Below the pieces are notes generated by a model. That model did not search any database, was not told where the DNA came from, and was given only the letters and a program-made list of their open reading frames with translations. A stretch of DNA of 32,348 nucleotides from Bacteroidales bacterium (lineage in GTDB: Bacteria; Bacteroidota; Bacteroidia; Bacteroidales; UBA932): the NCBI GenBank assembly GCA_017479265.1, contig JAFVCK010000066.1, positions 1-32,348 of the forward strand, in the 5' to 3' direction. The translations under genes and the position numbers were made by a program. Of the stretch, positions 1 through 7,038 are shown piece by piece; positions within the stretch are counted from its first letter, which is position 1, and each line of letters starts with the position of its first letter.

Positions 1-15
1 GAAGAGTCTTTCTTC

Positions 16-72
16 ATAACACTGGTTTTTAATATTGATGTGGTAATCAAATATAACCAAAACCAGTGTTAT
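16..72. repeat. Perfect 14-bp inverted repeat around a 29-base AT-rich centre
   Basis: The arms at 16-29 and 59-72 are exact reverse complements (ATAACACTGGTTTT / AAAACCAGTGTTAT). The A/T-flanked stem could be a transcription terminator for a gene to the left of the window. The centre also holds a TATATTTG element on the minus strand (48-55) and a weaker TAATATTG on the plus strand (30-37), both resembling the Bacteroidetes -7 box. A promoter inside inverted repeats is the layout of a phase-variable switch, but 29 bases is very short for that. A terminator is the simpler reading. Confidence 0.6.
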
Positions 73-198
73 TTCGTACTACCCCCGCATCAGAACGATA
101 TCGTCAGGCACTGACGCTCCCCGGCAGGGGTTAGTTCAAAGCCAAAGAAGCGCCACAAACAACATAATTAGACAAACAAACAATAAAACAATAACGTT
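73..198 (+). promoter_or_regulatory. Leader of peptide/lipoprotein cassette A
   Basis: Non-coding stretch before the small peptide gene at 199. From about 149 to the start codon it is nearly identical to the leader of cassette B on the other strand (6808-6857): an A/C-rich tract with TTAGACAAACAAACAATAAA and no Shine-Dalgarno sequence, as is usual in Bacteroidetes. A small GC stem (CCCC-GGCA-GGGG, near 117-128) precedes it. No good TAnnTTTG box is visible in 73-198, so the promoter may be at 30-37 or outside the window. Confidence 0.45.
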
Positions 199-327
199 AT
201 GAAAAAAACAATTTACGTAGCTCCCGACGCGGAGCAAATCACAGTGAGGTTCGAAGAGAACATTATGTCTGAGCAGGTTCCTAGTGCCAGAAAGATGAAT
301 ACAGGTTCTATAGAGTGGGAGGATTAA
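199..327 (+). CDS. Small peptide A, 42 residues, paralogue of the peptide at 6655-6807
   Basis: Short reading frame starting ATG and ending TAA, encoding a 42-residue peptide. The N-terminal part (MKKTIY, then APDAEQITV, then RFEEN) matches the peptide at 6655-6807 almost residue for residue, while the tail is different apart from a Ser/Gly-Ser/Thr-hydrophobic-x-Trp ending (GSIEWED here, GTVSW there). It has no signal peptide or membrane segment. It lies 19 bases before a fimbrillin-like lipoprotein gene, and the same gene order occurs in the second cassette, so the two genes are probably one transcript. Peptides of the MKK-x-Y-x-APxxE type are frequent but poorly annotated in Bacteroidales. 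The function is unknown. A conserved front and variable tail would suit a leader/core precursor or a secretion or regulatory tag, but that is inference. Confidence 0.7.
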   Translation: MKKTIYVAPDAEQITVRFEENIMSEQVPSARKMNTGSIEWED

Positions 328-346
328 CATCTAAACAGTTAATGTC

Positions 347-1960
347 ATGAAAAAAATTGTGATTTTCGCAGCATTGGCAATGGTGTTTGCCGGATGCACA
401 AAAGAGACCTCTACTGTCGAGAATGCCTCTAACGACAATGGTGGAAGAATTGTGACTTTGTCTGCAAAGCTTCCTCAGTTCACAAAAGCAATCGTAGATG
501 ACACTCAGTTCACATGGACAGCGGGTGACAAAATTGCAGTTCCTGCAACAGGTATTACAGGAGGATATGCGATTTTCGAGAACTCAACAGAAGATGTTAA
601 CAAATTTACCTACGAGTTACAGGATGGTGAGGCACTTGCGAGCGGAACAGCTATATATCCTGCGGGTGCTACAGAGAATTATTCGTTTGAAACCATCGCA
701 GATGCACAAAAAGGATTTAGGATGGAGGCTGATTTCGTAGCCGGAGAAACAACTTCACTTGATTTTGAGCACAAGAGTGCATTGGTCAAGCTGACTTTTA
801 CCAATGTTCCTTCCTTTGCAACAAATCTGAAAGTTTCTGATGGCTCCAACAATACTATTTGCACAGTCAGCATCGGTAGCGGCGAGATAGATGAAGAGGT
901 TACTTTCTATGCACCTCTTCCGGCAGCAACCAAGGCTACTTTTGCCTTGATGGAGAATGAGAACATTCTTGCCAGTAAGAATACAAAGGGTGAAATCGAG
1001 ACTGGTTCTTACTATGCACCTGCTGCCATTGCTGTTAATCCATATCTTGTATTGGAAAATGCTGTAGCCTCCTCAGAGTACAAACTCGGGCTTCAAACAA
1101 GAGATGTTGCAGGTGACGATAATAAAAGCAGTACATATGGAGAATGGTATGGAAATCAAGCCACGATAGCCATTAATGGTGGAACTTCGCGTTATTATAT
1201 TATTCCTGACGCGTTAATATCTGATTCAAAAGCTGTTAGAATTGTTCTATATGTGGATAATGTGGAAAAATCTGCCACATCCCGCATTTTCCTCGACAGG
1301 AATCCTCGGTTTGATGTTTCTGACAATAGCCTGAAAACTGATTACCGTTTTTATCCTTATTATTCTGGCTCATTTGAACATCCTTATATCTATGCTTTCA
1401 AGTATTCTCCTATTACCGTTGAAGTCGTTAATCAGCATGACACAGAGTATAATCCTTATATTTATCTTTGGTATAATGACGGTTCAAATGATGTTACAAT
1501 AGGCTCAGCATGGCCAGGTACTTTAATGTCTGATTCAGGTGAGACGGATGGTAATAATATCGTCTGGACATATACAATTCCTGATCAGTATTATTTTAAA
1601 ACTGTAAAATTCGTTATATCAGATAACGGAAAAGAAGACAGTAAGCAGGAGGATAATGTTGGTGTAAGTTTAACCAGTGGTGTCACAGGTTGGAGAACTT
1701 ATATTGGGAGTTGGGGAATATCTACACCAACAGAAGCGTATAAATACAATACTACGACAATTAGTTCTTCATGGCCCGGTGATGCCTTGACAGGTCTTAG
1801 TTCTAATCGAGACGAGGAAATTTTCTATGAACTGTCAGGCTCGGATTATTATGGTGTTCCCGTGTATGTAATTGTTAGTGACAACGGAAATAACCAAACC
1901 GCAGATATCTTCTGGTCTGTCGACCGAGATGTAGCATACTCGGTTGAGCCTAAAGAGTAA
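347..1960 (+). CDS. Fimbrillin-like surface lipoprotein with two tandem starch-binding-like modules
   Basis: Encodes 537 residues. A lipoprotein signal peptide ends in the lipobox VFAGC with Cys17 as the lipidated residue. Residues ~30-230 resemble the Bacteroidetes fimbrillin-like (Mfa_like_1) fold: a threonine/serine-rich opening, the typical FTWTAGDKIAV stretch and later YYAPAA. The C-terminal third carries two similar modules, each with a Trp-Pro-Gly motif (W389 and W476) followed ~45-55 residues later by a V-I-[V/S]-SDNG segment. In the second copy this reads NNQTADI, very like CBM25/26 starch-binding modules. It is probably exported to the outer surface as a glycan-binding adhesin or pilus tip component. 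It is co-directional with the 42-residue peptide upstream and ends at a hairpin (1982-2019). The gene is visibly AT-richer than the housekeeping genes here, which suggests acquisition or rapid change. The CBM assignment is by motif only. Confidence 0.8.
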   Translation: MKKIVIFAALAMVFAGCTKETSTVENASNDNGGRIVTLSAKLPQFTKAIVDDTQFTWTAGDKIAVPATGITGGYAIFENSTEDVNKFTYELQDGEALASGTAIYPAGATENYSFETIADAQKGFRMEADFVAGETTSLDFEHKSALVKLTFTNVPSFATNLKVSDGSNNTICTVSIGSGEIDEEVTFYAPLPAATKATFALMENENILASKNTKGEIETGSYYAPAAIAVNPYLVLENAVASSEYKLGLQTRDVAGDDNKSSTYGEWYGNQATIAINGGTSRYYIIPDALISDSKAVRIVLYVDNVEKSATSRIFLDRNPRFDVSDNSLKTDYRFYPYYSGSFEHPYIYAFKYSPITVEVVNQHDTEYNPYIYLWYNDGSNDVTIGSAWPGTLMSDSGETDGNNIVWTYTIPDQYYFKTVKFVISDNGKEDSKQEDNVGVSLTSGVTGWRTYIGSWGISTPTEAYKYNTTTISSSWPGDALTGLSSNRDEEIFYELSGSDYYGVPVYVIVSDNGNNQTADIFWSVDRDVAYSVEPKE

Positions 1961-1981
1961 TAATTTGTCATTTTAATCTTG

Positions 1982-2019
1982 AAAGGAGGTAAACCCCATC
2001 AATGGAGTTTGCCTCCTTT
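1982..2019 (+). terminator. Rho-independent-like terminator after the cassette A lipoprotein
   Basis: Arms at 1982-1997 and 2004-2019 pair over 16 positions with two G-U pairs and a six-base loop (ATCAAT). The right arm ends in TTT. It lies 21 bases after the lipoprotein stop codon. Confidence 0.75.
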
Positions 2020-2078
2020 ATCCATTTCCTCGCCTCGTTACCATATACCTCCTATGCAATCCCCCGCCAAACAGCATA

Positions 2079-2300
2079 TTATATTCTGGATAAATAACGG
2101 TGGCAATTTTCGTCAGAAGTTGGAATTCCACTTTCTGCAAGTTGTTTGATTTGTTCGGCAGAAAGCAGAGTGTATTTTTGGATTGTTTCCAAATCCACTT
2201 GCAAACGAATCATTCTCAGGGCAACTTCTTGTTTGCCTTCCTCAATCCCTGCATCATACTGATACACCAGCTGCGCATTACGGTCAATCATCGTTGTCAT
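2079..2300 (-). CDS. Orphan C-terminal tail of an Rpn-type nuclease (alternative cassette / RpnS-like)
   Basis: Encodes 73 residues. The first 18 residues (MTTMIDRNAQLVYQYDAG) are identical to residues 256-273 of the Rpn nuclease directly upstream. The rest is a different sequence with the same design: an IEEGK helix, then a helix-turn-helix-like ETIQKYTLLSAEQIKQLAES segment. It begins 32 bases after the nuclease stop codon, in another frame, inside a 66-bp direct repeat. In characterised Rpn systems a short product from inside the 3' end of the gene (RpnS) neutralises the nuclease (RpnL). This orphan has the right content and starts at the equivalent Met, so it could be a free-standing antitoxin or a spare tail. 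It may instead be a non-expressed remnant of a partial duplication. Confidence 0.55.
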   Translation of the reverse strand: MTTMIDRNAQLVYQYDAGIEEGKQEVALRMIRLQVDLETIQKYTLLSAEQIKQLAESGIPTSDENCHRYLSRI

Positions 2301-2537
2301 GGCGTTGTCAAATTCTGATGTTGATAATAACCCTATAGTTTCTCAATGGTCTCTACGGACAGTCCGGTGGCCCTTGAAATTACTTCAACTGAGACTCCAA
2401 GACCCTTTAAGTTCTTAGCAGCCTCCGCCTTCCCTTCCGCCTTCCCTTCCTCAATACCATCCGCCTTCCCGGCATCGTACTGATACACCAGCTGCGCATT
2501 ACGGTCAATCATCGTTGTCATGGCGTTGTCAAATTCT
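2251..2537. repeat. 66-bp direct repeat (2251-2316 and 2472-2537) in the Rpn gene and its orphan tail
   Basis: The two copies differ at one base and are 221 bp apart. Each encodes the same EFDNAMTT...YQYDAG segment on the minus strand. Recombination between them would delete 221 bp and join the nuclease in frame to the downstream tail, because both copies encode the same protein segment in the same register. Confidence 0.9.
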
Positions 2538-3286
2538 TTACGTTGTTTCAAATCCATTTTTGATATTTCAGCTATGCTGAACAGCAATTCCAACAGCTCC
2601 TCCGTAAAACTGTCGGGCCGCTTTTTCAGCACCTCCGAATACTTCAGCGAGAACGCAAGTTTCTCCAGAAGGGTCTTGCACCTCCAGGGCTCCTCCGGAG
2701 GACAGGTCATGCGGCCGAGCTCCAGAAAGACAAAATGAAGGGCATCCGTCATCATCTCCCCATCCTCCGTCCGCAGTTCATAACTGCAAAGAAGCCCGTC
2801 GCGAAGGCGGCACTCTTCAGTATGGTCCAGTTTTTCATTCAAAATGGATATGCAATAAACCGGATGCATCGCATAACTCTCAATCCGGCACTTCTCCTCC
2901 TCCGGCAGTTCCCCCTTTTTCTCCATCTCCATCCTCAACCTCGCCTCCTCCAGAGGCGAAATAATCTGCTCCCGAATCGGATAAGTCGAATAGAACAGGA
3001 CCCTGTCCCGGAAATTATGCTGAGGATAAGTCTGCATCTCCACTATGAAATCCGCCTTGGGGTCATCACAGTGACAGAAGATATCGAAGACATTGTCCTT
3101 GTCGAAGATTGAGAATCCGCTGATTTCGGTATTGCCGTAGGTTATGTCCGAGATGTTCTTCCCGGGAATCAGGCACTGGAGCAGCTCTATCAGCAGTTTC
3201 TTATGGGCAGGAGACCCGAACATAAGCTTGAACTGCTTGTCCAGAATCATGCGGCCGTAAGTGGAAAACATGTATTTCCCGTACAT
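2333..3286 (-). CDS. Rpn family recombination-promoting nuclease / PD-(D/E)XK putative transposase
   Basis: Encodes 317 residues from the chosen ATG. The family hallmark DKQFKLMFGSPAHKKLLIELL follows at residues ~16-36. A PD-(D/E)XK-like core is visible, with D68 in VFDIF and the E83-M84-Q85 triad in FIVEMQ, the ExQ form usual for this family. A C-terminal charged helix (IEEGKAEGKAEAAK) and a short helix-turn-helix-like end (VSVEVISRATGLSVETIEKL) complete it. Known Rpn proteins are DNA endonucleases that promote recombination and act in phage defence, held in check by a small intragenic product. Met256 is a plausible internal start for such a 62-residue product. ATG codons at 3358 and a TTG at 3421 would extend the protein, but the added residues do not look like the family. 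The promoter lies at 3630-3660. Confidence 0.85.
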   Translation of the reverse strand: MYGKYMFSTYGRMILDKQFKLMFGSPAHKKLLIELLQCLIPGKNISDITYGNTEISGFSIFDKDNVFDIFCHCDDPKADFIVEMQTYPQHNFRDRVLFYSTYPIREQIISPLEEARLRMEMEKKGELPEEEKCRIESYAMHPVYCISILNEKLDHTEECRLRDGLLCSYELRTEDGEMMTDALHFVFLELGRMTCPPEEPWRCKTLLEKLAFSLKYSEVLKKRPDSFTEELLELLFSIAEISKMDLKQRKEFDNAMTTMIDRNAQLVYQYDAGKADGIEEGKAEGKAEAAKNLKGLGVSVEVISRATGLSVETIEKL

Positions 3287-3629
3287 GTTGATTCTGGGCT
3301 CTTGAAGGACAGTCTGTTCACTGCCGGGCGGCCCGTACCCGTTGACGAAATGGCTCATGGCATGGCGTATTATGTTGTACAACAAACGCTGTCCGCACCG
3401 GCATGGTGCGAAAGGCCGCAATTGTCCCGTGTGGAAAGTGGCTGGGTCGGCAGCAGGAGGACCGGCGGGCTGCTCTGGAATACCGCAACCTGAGGTTTGT
3501 CTCCTGAATCACGCTCCAGCAGCGTGAAATCCGGTTCGGGTCCCCGCGACGGGGTATTATCTTCTTTTCTCTGCCTTTAACCTTTGCACGGCACAGGCCG
3601 CGCTTTGACACCCTTTCGTCTATATGTTG
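3287..3629 (-). other. Long non-coding leader before the Rpn gene
   Basis: About 340 bases lie between the promoter and the preferred nuclease start. Reading frames here give arginine-, serine- and proline-rich sequence with no recognisable protein character. Two short GC hairpins are visible near 3512-3530 (CACGCT...AGCGTG) and 3541-3555 (CCCCGCGACGGGG). I cannot assign an RNA family. The stretch may be an untranslated leader, a remnant of a lost gene, or may mean that the protein starts further upstream. Confidence 0.35.
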
Positions 3630-3660
3630 CAAATATAGCAAATCTGGCCCGAAAAACAAA
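3630..3660 (-). promoter_or_regulatory. Bacteroidetes-type promoter of the Rpn gene
   Basis: On the minus strand TTTG (3657-3660) is followed by exactly 19 bases and TATATTTG (3630-3637). This is the full Bacteroidetes sigma-ABfr consensus and points toward the nuclease gene. Confidence 0.75.
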
Positions 3661-3703
3661 AACCATCGAGGAATTTCGATGGCCTATAGTAGAAATCAGG
3701 GGC

Positions 3704-4363
3704 TCAGAACAGACAGCGCTGCATTAGCGCAGGGTCCAGGAAATCGTCAATCTGGATATCGGAAAGCGGGCATATCACCTCTTTGGAAAGGCTTGTCGCA
3801 AGGCCCACCACAGTCATTCCGGCAGCACGTCCGGACCGGAGGCCGTTCAGGCTGTCCTCGAAAACGACGCAATCCTCGGGCCCGACATTGAACCTCGCAG
3901 CCGCTTGCAGGTAGCAGTCCGGAGCGGGCTTGCTCCTTGCAAAATCCTCGGAAGTGAGTATAAGGTCCATGTCTCTGCTCAGTTCCGGATGCGAACGATA
4001 GACATTTTCCATCTTGGGGATGTTGCTGCTGGTGACGACTGCACATCTGGCTCCGCGCTCGCGGAGCCAAGCGAGGAATTCCGGAAAACCATTAACATAG
4101 AGGAACTTCATCCCCCTCTCAAAATCGTTCAGCCTCCTCACGACCTCGTCCCGAAGAGTCTCCCTGCTCCCTGAAAACCACCGCTCCAGGATAAAAGTCA
4201 GGGTCTGGCCTTTCATCTGAGAGACCATCCCCGGGTCCTCCGGCATGAAATCACGGCAGATGCCGCCCCAGAAAATATCGTATTGCGGTTCGGTGTCGAA
4301 AATAACCCCGTCAAGGTCGAACAGGGCCACGGTTTTGGTATGTTTGCTCACTTCCGCCGACAT
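3704..4363 (-). CDS. HAD-superfamily hydrolase, beta-phosphoglucomutase/phosphatase type
   Basis: Encodes 219 residues starting MSAEVSKH. Motif I is FDLDGVIFDTE with the nucleophile Asp16 and the acid/base Asp18. The VVTSSN stretch supplies motif II, the KPAPDCY lysine motif III and VVFEDSLNGLRSG motif IV. A helical cap of the phosphoglucomutase subclass follows motif I. The enzyme probably dephosphorylates or isomerises a small phosphosugar-like substrate, and the exact substrate cannot be read from the sequence. The start 8 bases after the stop of the zinc peptidase gene fits co-transcription. Starting at the farther-upstream GTG-type codon would overlap the neighbour and add unrelated residues, so the ATG before MSAEV is preferred. 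Confidence 0.85.
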   Translation of the reverse strand: MSAEVSKHTKTVALFDLDGVIFDTEPQYDIFWGGICRDFMPEDPGMVSQMKGQTLTFILERWFSGSRETLRDEVVRRLNDFERGMKFLYVNGFPEFLAWLRERGARCAVVTSSNIPKMENVYRSHPELSRDMDLILTSEDFARSKPAPDCYLQAAARFNVGPEDCVVFEDSLNGLRSGRAAGMTVVGLATSLSKEVICPLSDIQIDDFLDPALMQRCLF

Positions 4364-4371
4364 ATAGCCAT

Positions 4372-5049
4372 CTATCTCCTGCTGCCGAGAGAAATATAGT
4401 AAATCAGGGTGGCTATGGAGCCGATTGCCGCTATGACATAAGTGTATGCCGCCCATTTGAGAGCATCCTTGGACATGGCGGCCTGGCTGCCTGTAATCCC
4501 CTGAGTCTCAAGCCATGCAACGGCTCTCGAACTGGCGTTGATTTCCACGGGAAGGGTGATCAGGCTGAACAGCGTGGTCATGGCAAAGAGGATGATGCCG
4601 GCCCACAGCAGCGAAGGAAATACATTTATGAGCAGAACGCCTGCGAGCAGCACCCACTGGACTGCCATATTGGCAAAACTGAAGACCGGAACGAGGGCGC
4701 TCCTGAGCTTCAAAGGTGCGTACCCGTGCTGATGCTGGACGGCATGTCCGCACTCATGGGCGGCGATGGCGGCGGCAGCTACGGAGTTGCCGTAATAGAC
4801 ATCGCGGCTGAGGTTGACGACCTTCGTACGGGGGTCATAATGGTCTGTCAAAGACCCTTCGACACAGCCTATCTCCACATCGTATATGCCATTGTCAGCC
4901 AGCATCTTGGCGGCAATCTCAGCACCCGTCCGGCCGCTATGGTTGAGGACATTCGAATACTTGTCCATCTTGCTCTGAAGAACCCTCTGAATGATAAAGC
5001 TGATTACCATCACGGCAATCATAAGAACCCACATTGAAATATAATTCAT
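4372..5049 (-). CDS. YugP-like membrane zinc metallopeptidase (Zn_peptidase_2)
   Basis: Encodes 225 residues. One N-terminal membrane helix (residues ~5-22) is followed by a soluble part with DHYDPRTKVVNLS and the zinc motif HECGH at residues 98-102. Three further hydrophobic segments lie in the C-terminal half. This matches the neutral zinc metallopeptidase family PF04298 in length and motif order. Such proteins sit in the inner membrane, and their substrates are mostly unknown. The ATG before MNYISMW gives the family's usual N-terminus; the reading frame continues upstream through a sequence without family character. The HAD gene follows after 8 bases. Confidence 0.87.
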   Translation of the reverse strand: MNYISMWVLMIAVMVISFIIQRVLQSKMDKYSNVLNHSGRTGAEIAAKMLADNGIYDVEIGCVEGSLTDHYDPRTKVVNLSRDVYYGNSVAAAAIAAHECGHAVQHQHGYAPLKLRSALVPVFSFANMAVQWVLLAGVLLINVFPSLLWAGIILFAMTTLFSLITLPVEINASSRAVAWLETQGITGSQAAMSKDALKWAAYTYVIAAIGSIATLIYYISLGSRR

Positions 5050-5129
5050 ATCCTTTTCACATTGTTTTTGCAGGGTATTTCTGCAAATAGCGAGCCGAAG
5101 AGTTTGGTGGTGCTGTGGTCCGGAAAACA

Positions 5130-5157
5130 ACAGTAGCGGACTTTCGCCCGCTACTGT
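5130..5157 (-). terminator. Terminator after the cassette B lipoprotein
   Basis: Arms at 5130-5139 and 5148-5157 (ACAGTAGCGG / CCGCTACTGT) form a perfect 10-bp stem with an eight-base loop. In the minus direction TTGTTTT follows, 20 bases past the lipoprotein stop codon. Confidence 0.75.
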
Positions 5158-5176
5158 CATCGATATTAATGAGTTA

Positions 5177-6637
5177 TTACTGCTTTACGAACATGAAATT
5201 TAATATTGCTAGGTCAAGATATACATTATAGTTGCCTCGCGTTAGGGAAACATTTATTGGATTTTCTCCTGCCCAGACAAAGCTTCCATATGGCTTTGCA
5301 TCAGTAATATCTAAACTCTCACTTACGCCGGAAAGTGTCTCATCAGTTCCATTCCAACTCAAATTAAATTTCAGGCTCTTCGAGGAATCATCTGAAATAA
5401 AGACATCTAGACACTTATATCCATAATTTGCGCCATAACCATACTTTTCCATCGTATATTTTGTTCCGCCCAAAACTATTTCAACTCGGCCCGATTCCCA
5501 GCCCCTGTCTGAATTATTATCCCAGTTTCCACTATTATAGTACCATCCTTCTTCTCCTTTGTCTTGCAATGTTACCCAGAATGTCTTGTCATTAGCACCA
5601 CCCCTTTTGAATGACCAACCTGTAGTACCAACCTTAATATCTCGCTTGGTTACTGTCCCATTCCAGTTCTCCTCTCCATCCGTTCTCCACTTATAACCAT
5701 CTTTATCCAACAACTCCCAATAAGGATCATCTGAGGGGTTGAAAACAGTTAATTGGTATGTATTCTCACCTGTTTTTATATACCTATCATATCCTGATTG
5801 CCATCCATTAATTGGACTTCCATGCCACCATTCCTCAATCTTATCGGTATCGTTCGTGATTGTACCCATATCGATGTGCATTCCACGTGTCAGTGCAATG
5901 GATGTTCCGTCCACCGCGGAACGCTGCTTGTAATAATAACTCTTTTCGCTGTCAGTCAGTGAGAATGTGAAACTGGTATAGGTCTTTGCCGGTACGGGAA
6001 TATAATATGTTCCGTTGCCATTTATTTTAGCATTGACATAGTATCCACTTACACTCCTCGCAGTAATGGATGGCGTTTCGCCGGAGAAAGTAACATCGTA
6101 TTGGCCTTCTATTGCAGTCCCGGCATTGAATATCAAATACTTCGCATCGGGTGCATTATCCACAGCGACTTCCATAATTGCTCCAAGATATTTGAACTGG
6201 GTTTTGTTGTTCTCGACATCTATTAGACCAATCATTGGGACTTCCACTTTTGCACCATCAACGTCTTTCGGCCATGAAATCACAGTACCATCACCAGCTG
6301 TTGCGATTGATGCAGGATAATATGCATAATCGCCAACGGTTGTTCCCTCAGGAAGATCGGTGGAGAAGGTAACAGTGCCTCCTGTCTGTACACCGGTAAG
6401 CGTATAGACTGTGTTCACTCCGTCCTTTGTGCCGATAACAGCGATTTCATCGCCTTCGCCGAAGACAACTTTCTTTGATGAATATGTTGCCTTTGAGGTG
6501 GTGTTGTCAATAGTGGCTGTAATCTCAAAATGGTATGTGCCCTTTGTGTTGACAACGGTATCCTGCTTGTCTGCTTCCTTATTACAACCGACTATCATCA
6601 ATGCTGCAGTTGCTATGAGAAAATATATCCTTTTCAT
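5177..6637 (-). CDS. Fimbrillin-like surface lipoprotein, cassette B
   Basis: Encodes 486 residues starting MKRIYFLIAT, with a lipobox ALMIVGC (Cys18). Residues ~25-260 resemble the Mfa_like_1 fimbrillin domain: FEITATIDN, the GEGDEIAVIG stretch, then YYIPVPAKTYTSF. The C-terminal half is aromatic- and glycine-rich (WWHGSPINGW, YWELLDKDGY, WYYNSGNWDNN) and ends GNYNVYLDLAILNFMFVKQ, reminiscent of the closing strand of SusE/SusF-type glycan-binding domains. It differs from the C-terminus of the cassette A protein. The role is probably surface adhesion or glycan binding. It starts 17 bases after the small peptide gene, as in cassette A. The sequence is clearly AT-rich compared with the neighbouring genes. 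Confidence 0.78.
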   Translation of the reverse strand: MKRIYFLIATAALMIVGCNKEADKQDTVVNTKGTYHFEITATIDNTTSKATYSSKKVVFGEGDEIAVIGTKDGVNTVYTLTGVQTGGTVTFSTDLPEGTTVGDYAYYPASIATAGDGTVISWPKDVDGAKVEVPMIGLIDVENNKTQFKYLGAIMEVAVDNAPDAKYLIFNAGTAIEGQYDVTFSGETPSITARSVSGYYVNAKINGNGTYYIPVPAKTYTSFTFSLTDSEKSYYYKQRSAVDGTSIALTRGMHIDMGTITNDTDKIEEWWHGSPINGWQSGYDRYIKTGENTYQLTVFNPSDDPYWELLDKDGYKWRTDGEENWNGTVTKRDIKVGTTGWSFKRGGANDKTFWVTLQDKGEEGWYYNSGNWDNNSDRGWESGRVEIVLGGTKYTMEKYGYGANYGYKCLDVFISDDSSKSLKFNLSWNGTDETLSGVSESLDITDAKPYGSFVWAGENPINVSLTRGNYNVYLDLAILNFMFVKQ

Positions 6638-6654
6638 GATTTCTGTTGTTAAAG

Positions 6655-6807
6655 TTACCAAGATACAGTACCGGAATATTCCTCTGTCTCATCCACATTT
6701 GAATTGCCAAGCGCTTTTGCTGCCGCCTTGCCGGAGAGAAGAATGTTCTCTTCGAACCTTACTGTGATTTGCTCCGCGTCGGGAGCTGTGTAAATTGTTT
6801 TTTTCAT
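6655..6807 (-). CDS. Small peptide B, 50 residues, paralogue of the peptide at 199-327
   Basis: ATG to TAA frame of 50 residues. Residues 1-22 match peptide A except for one residue (Thr7 in place of Val), and the codons themselves are nearly identical. The tail (LLSGKAAAKALGNSN, then VDETEEYSGTVSW) differs but again ends close to a Trp. No signal peptide or transmembrane segment is seen. It precedes a fimbrillin-like lipoprotein by 17 bases and has its own promoter (6929-6936). A radical SAM/SPASM gene lies just upstream on the same strand, so a modified-peptide role can be imagined. However, peptide A has no such enzyme beside it in the visible sequence. Function unknown. Confidence 0.72.
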   Translation of the reverse strand: MKKTIYTAPDAEQITVRFEENILLSGKAAAKALGNSNVDETEEYSGTVSW

Positions 6808-6936
6808 AACGTTATTGTTTTATTGTTTGTTTGTCTAATTATGTTGCTTGCAGCGCCCCGGCGGCTTTAGGGGGCCCCTAAGGGCGTTTTGCCGCACATA
6901 GTCCCTTCTGCCAAGAGGCCATTCCGTGCAAATATA
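6808..6936 (-). promoter_or_regulatory. Promoter and leader of peptide/lipoprotein cassette B
   Basis: A TATATTTG -7 box lies at 6929-6936 on the minus strand; the -33 TTTG is not clear. The ~115-base leader contains a strong GC palindrome (TTAGGGG / CCCCTAA, near 6868-6882). Its last ~50 bases are almost identical to the leader of cassette A. Confidence 0.6.
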
Positions 6937-7038
6937 CGAATAATTTCGAAACATTGTTATAAAAACGATAAAATATTTGACAAATAAGCACTTGGCATTC
7001 CGAAAAAGCAGCAGATACGGTGTAGCAGCCCGTAAAAC

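Noticed and set aside
3515..3560. tRNA-like GGTTCGGGTCC string in the Rpn leader
   Set aside because: The T-loop lacks the invariant A58 and no acceptor, D or anticodon arms can be paired around it.
3318..3659. 113-codon frame on the minus strand before the Rpn gene
   Set aside because: It starts upstream of the promoter -7 box, is arginine- and serine-rich and has no protein-like pattern; it also overlaps the nuclease N-terminal frame.
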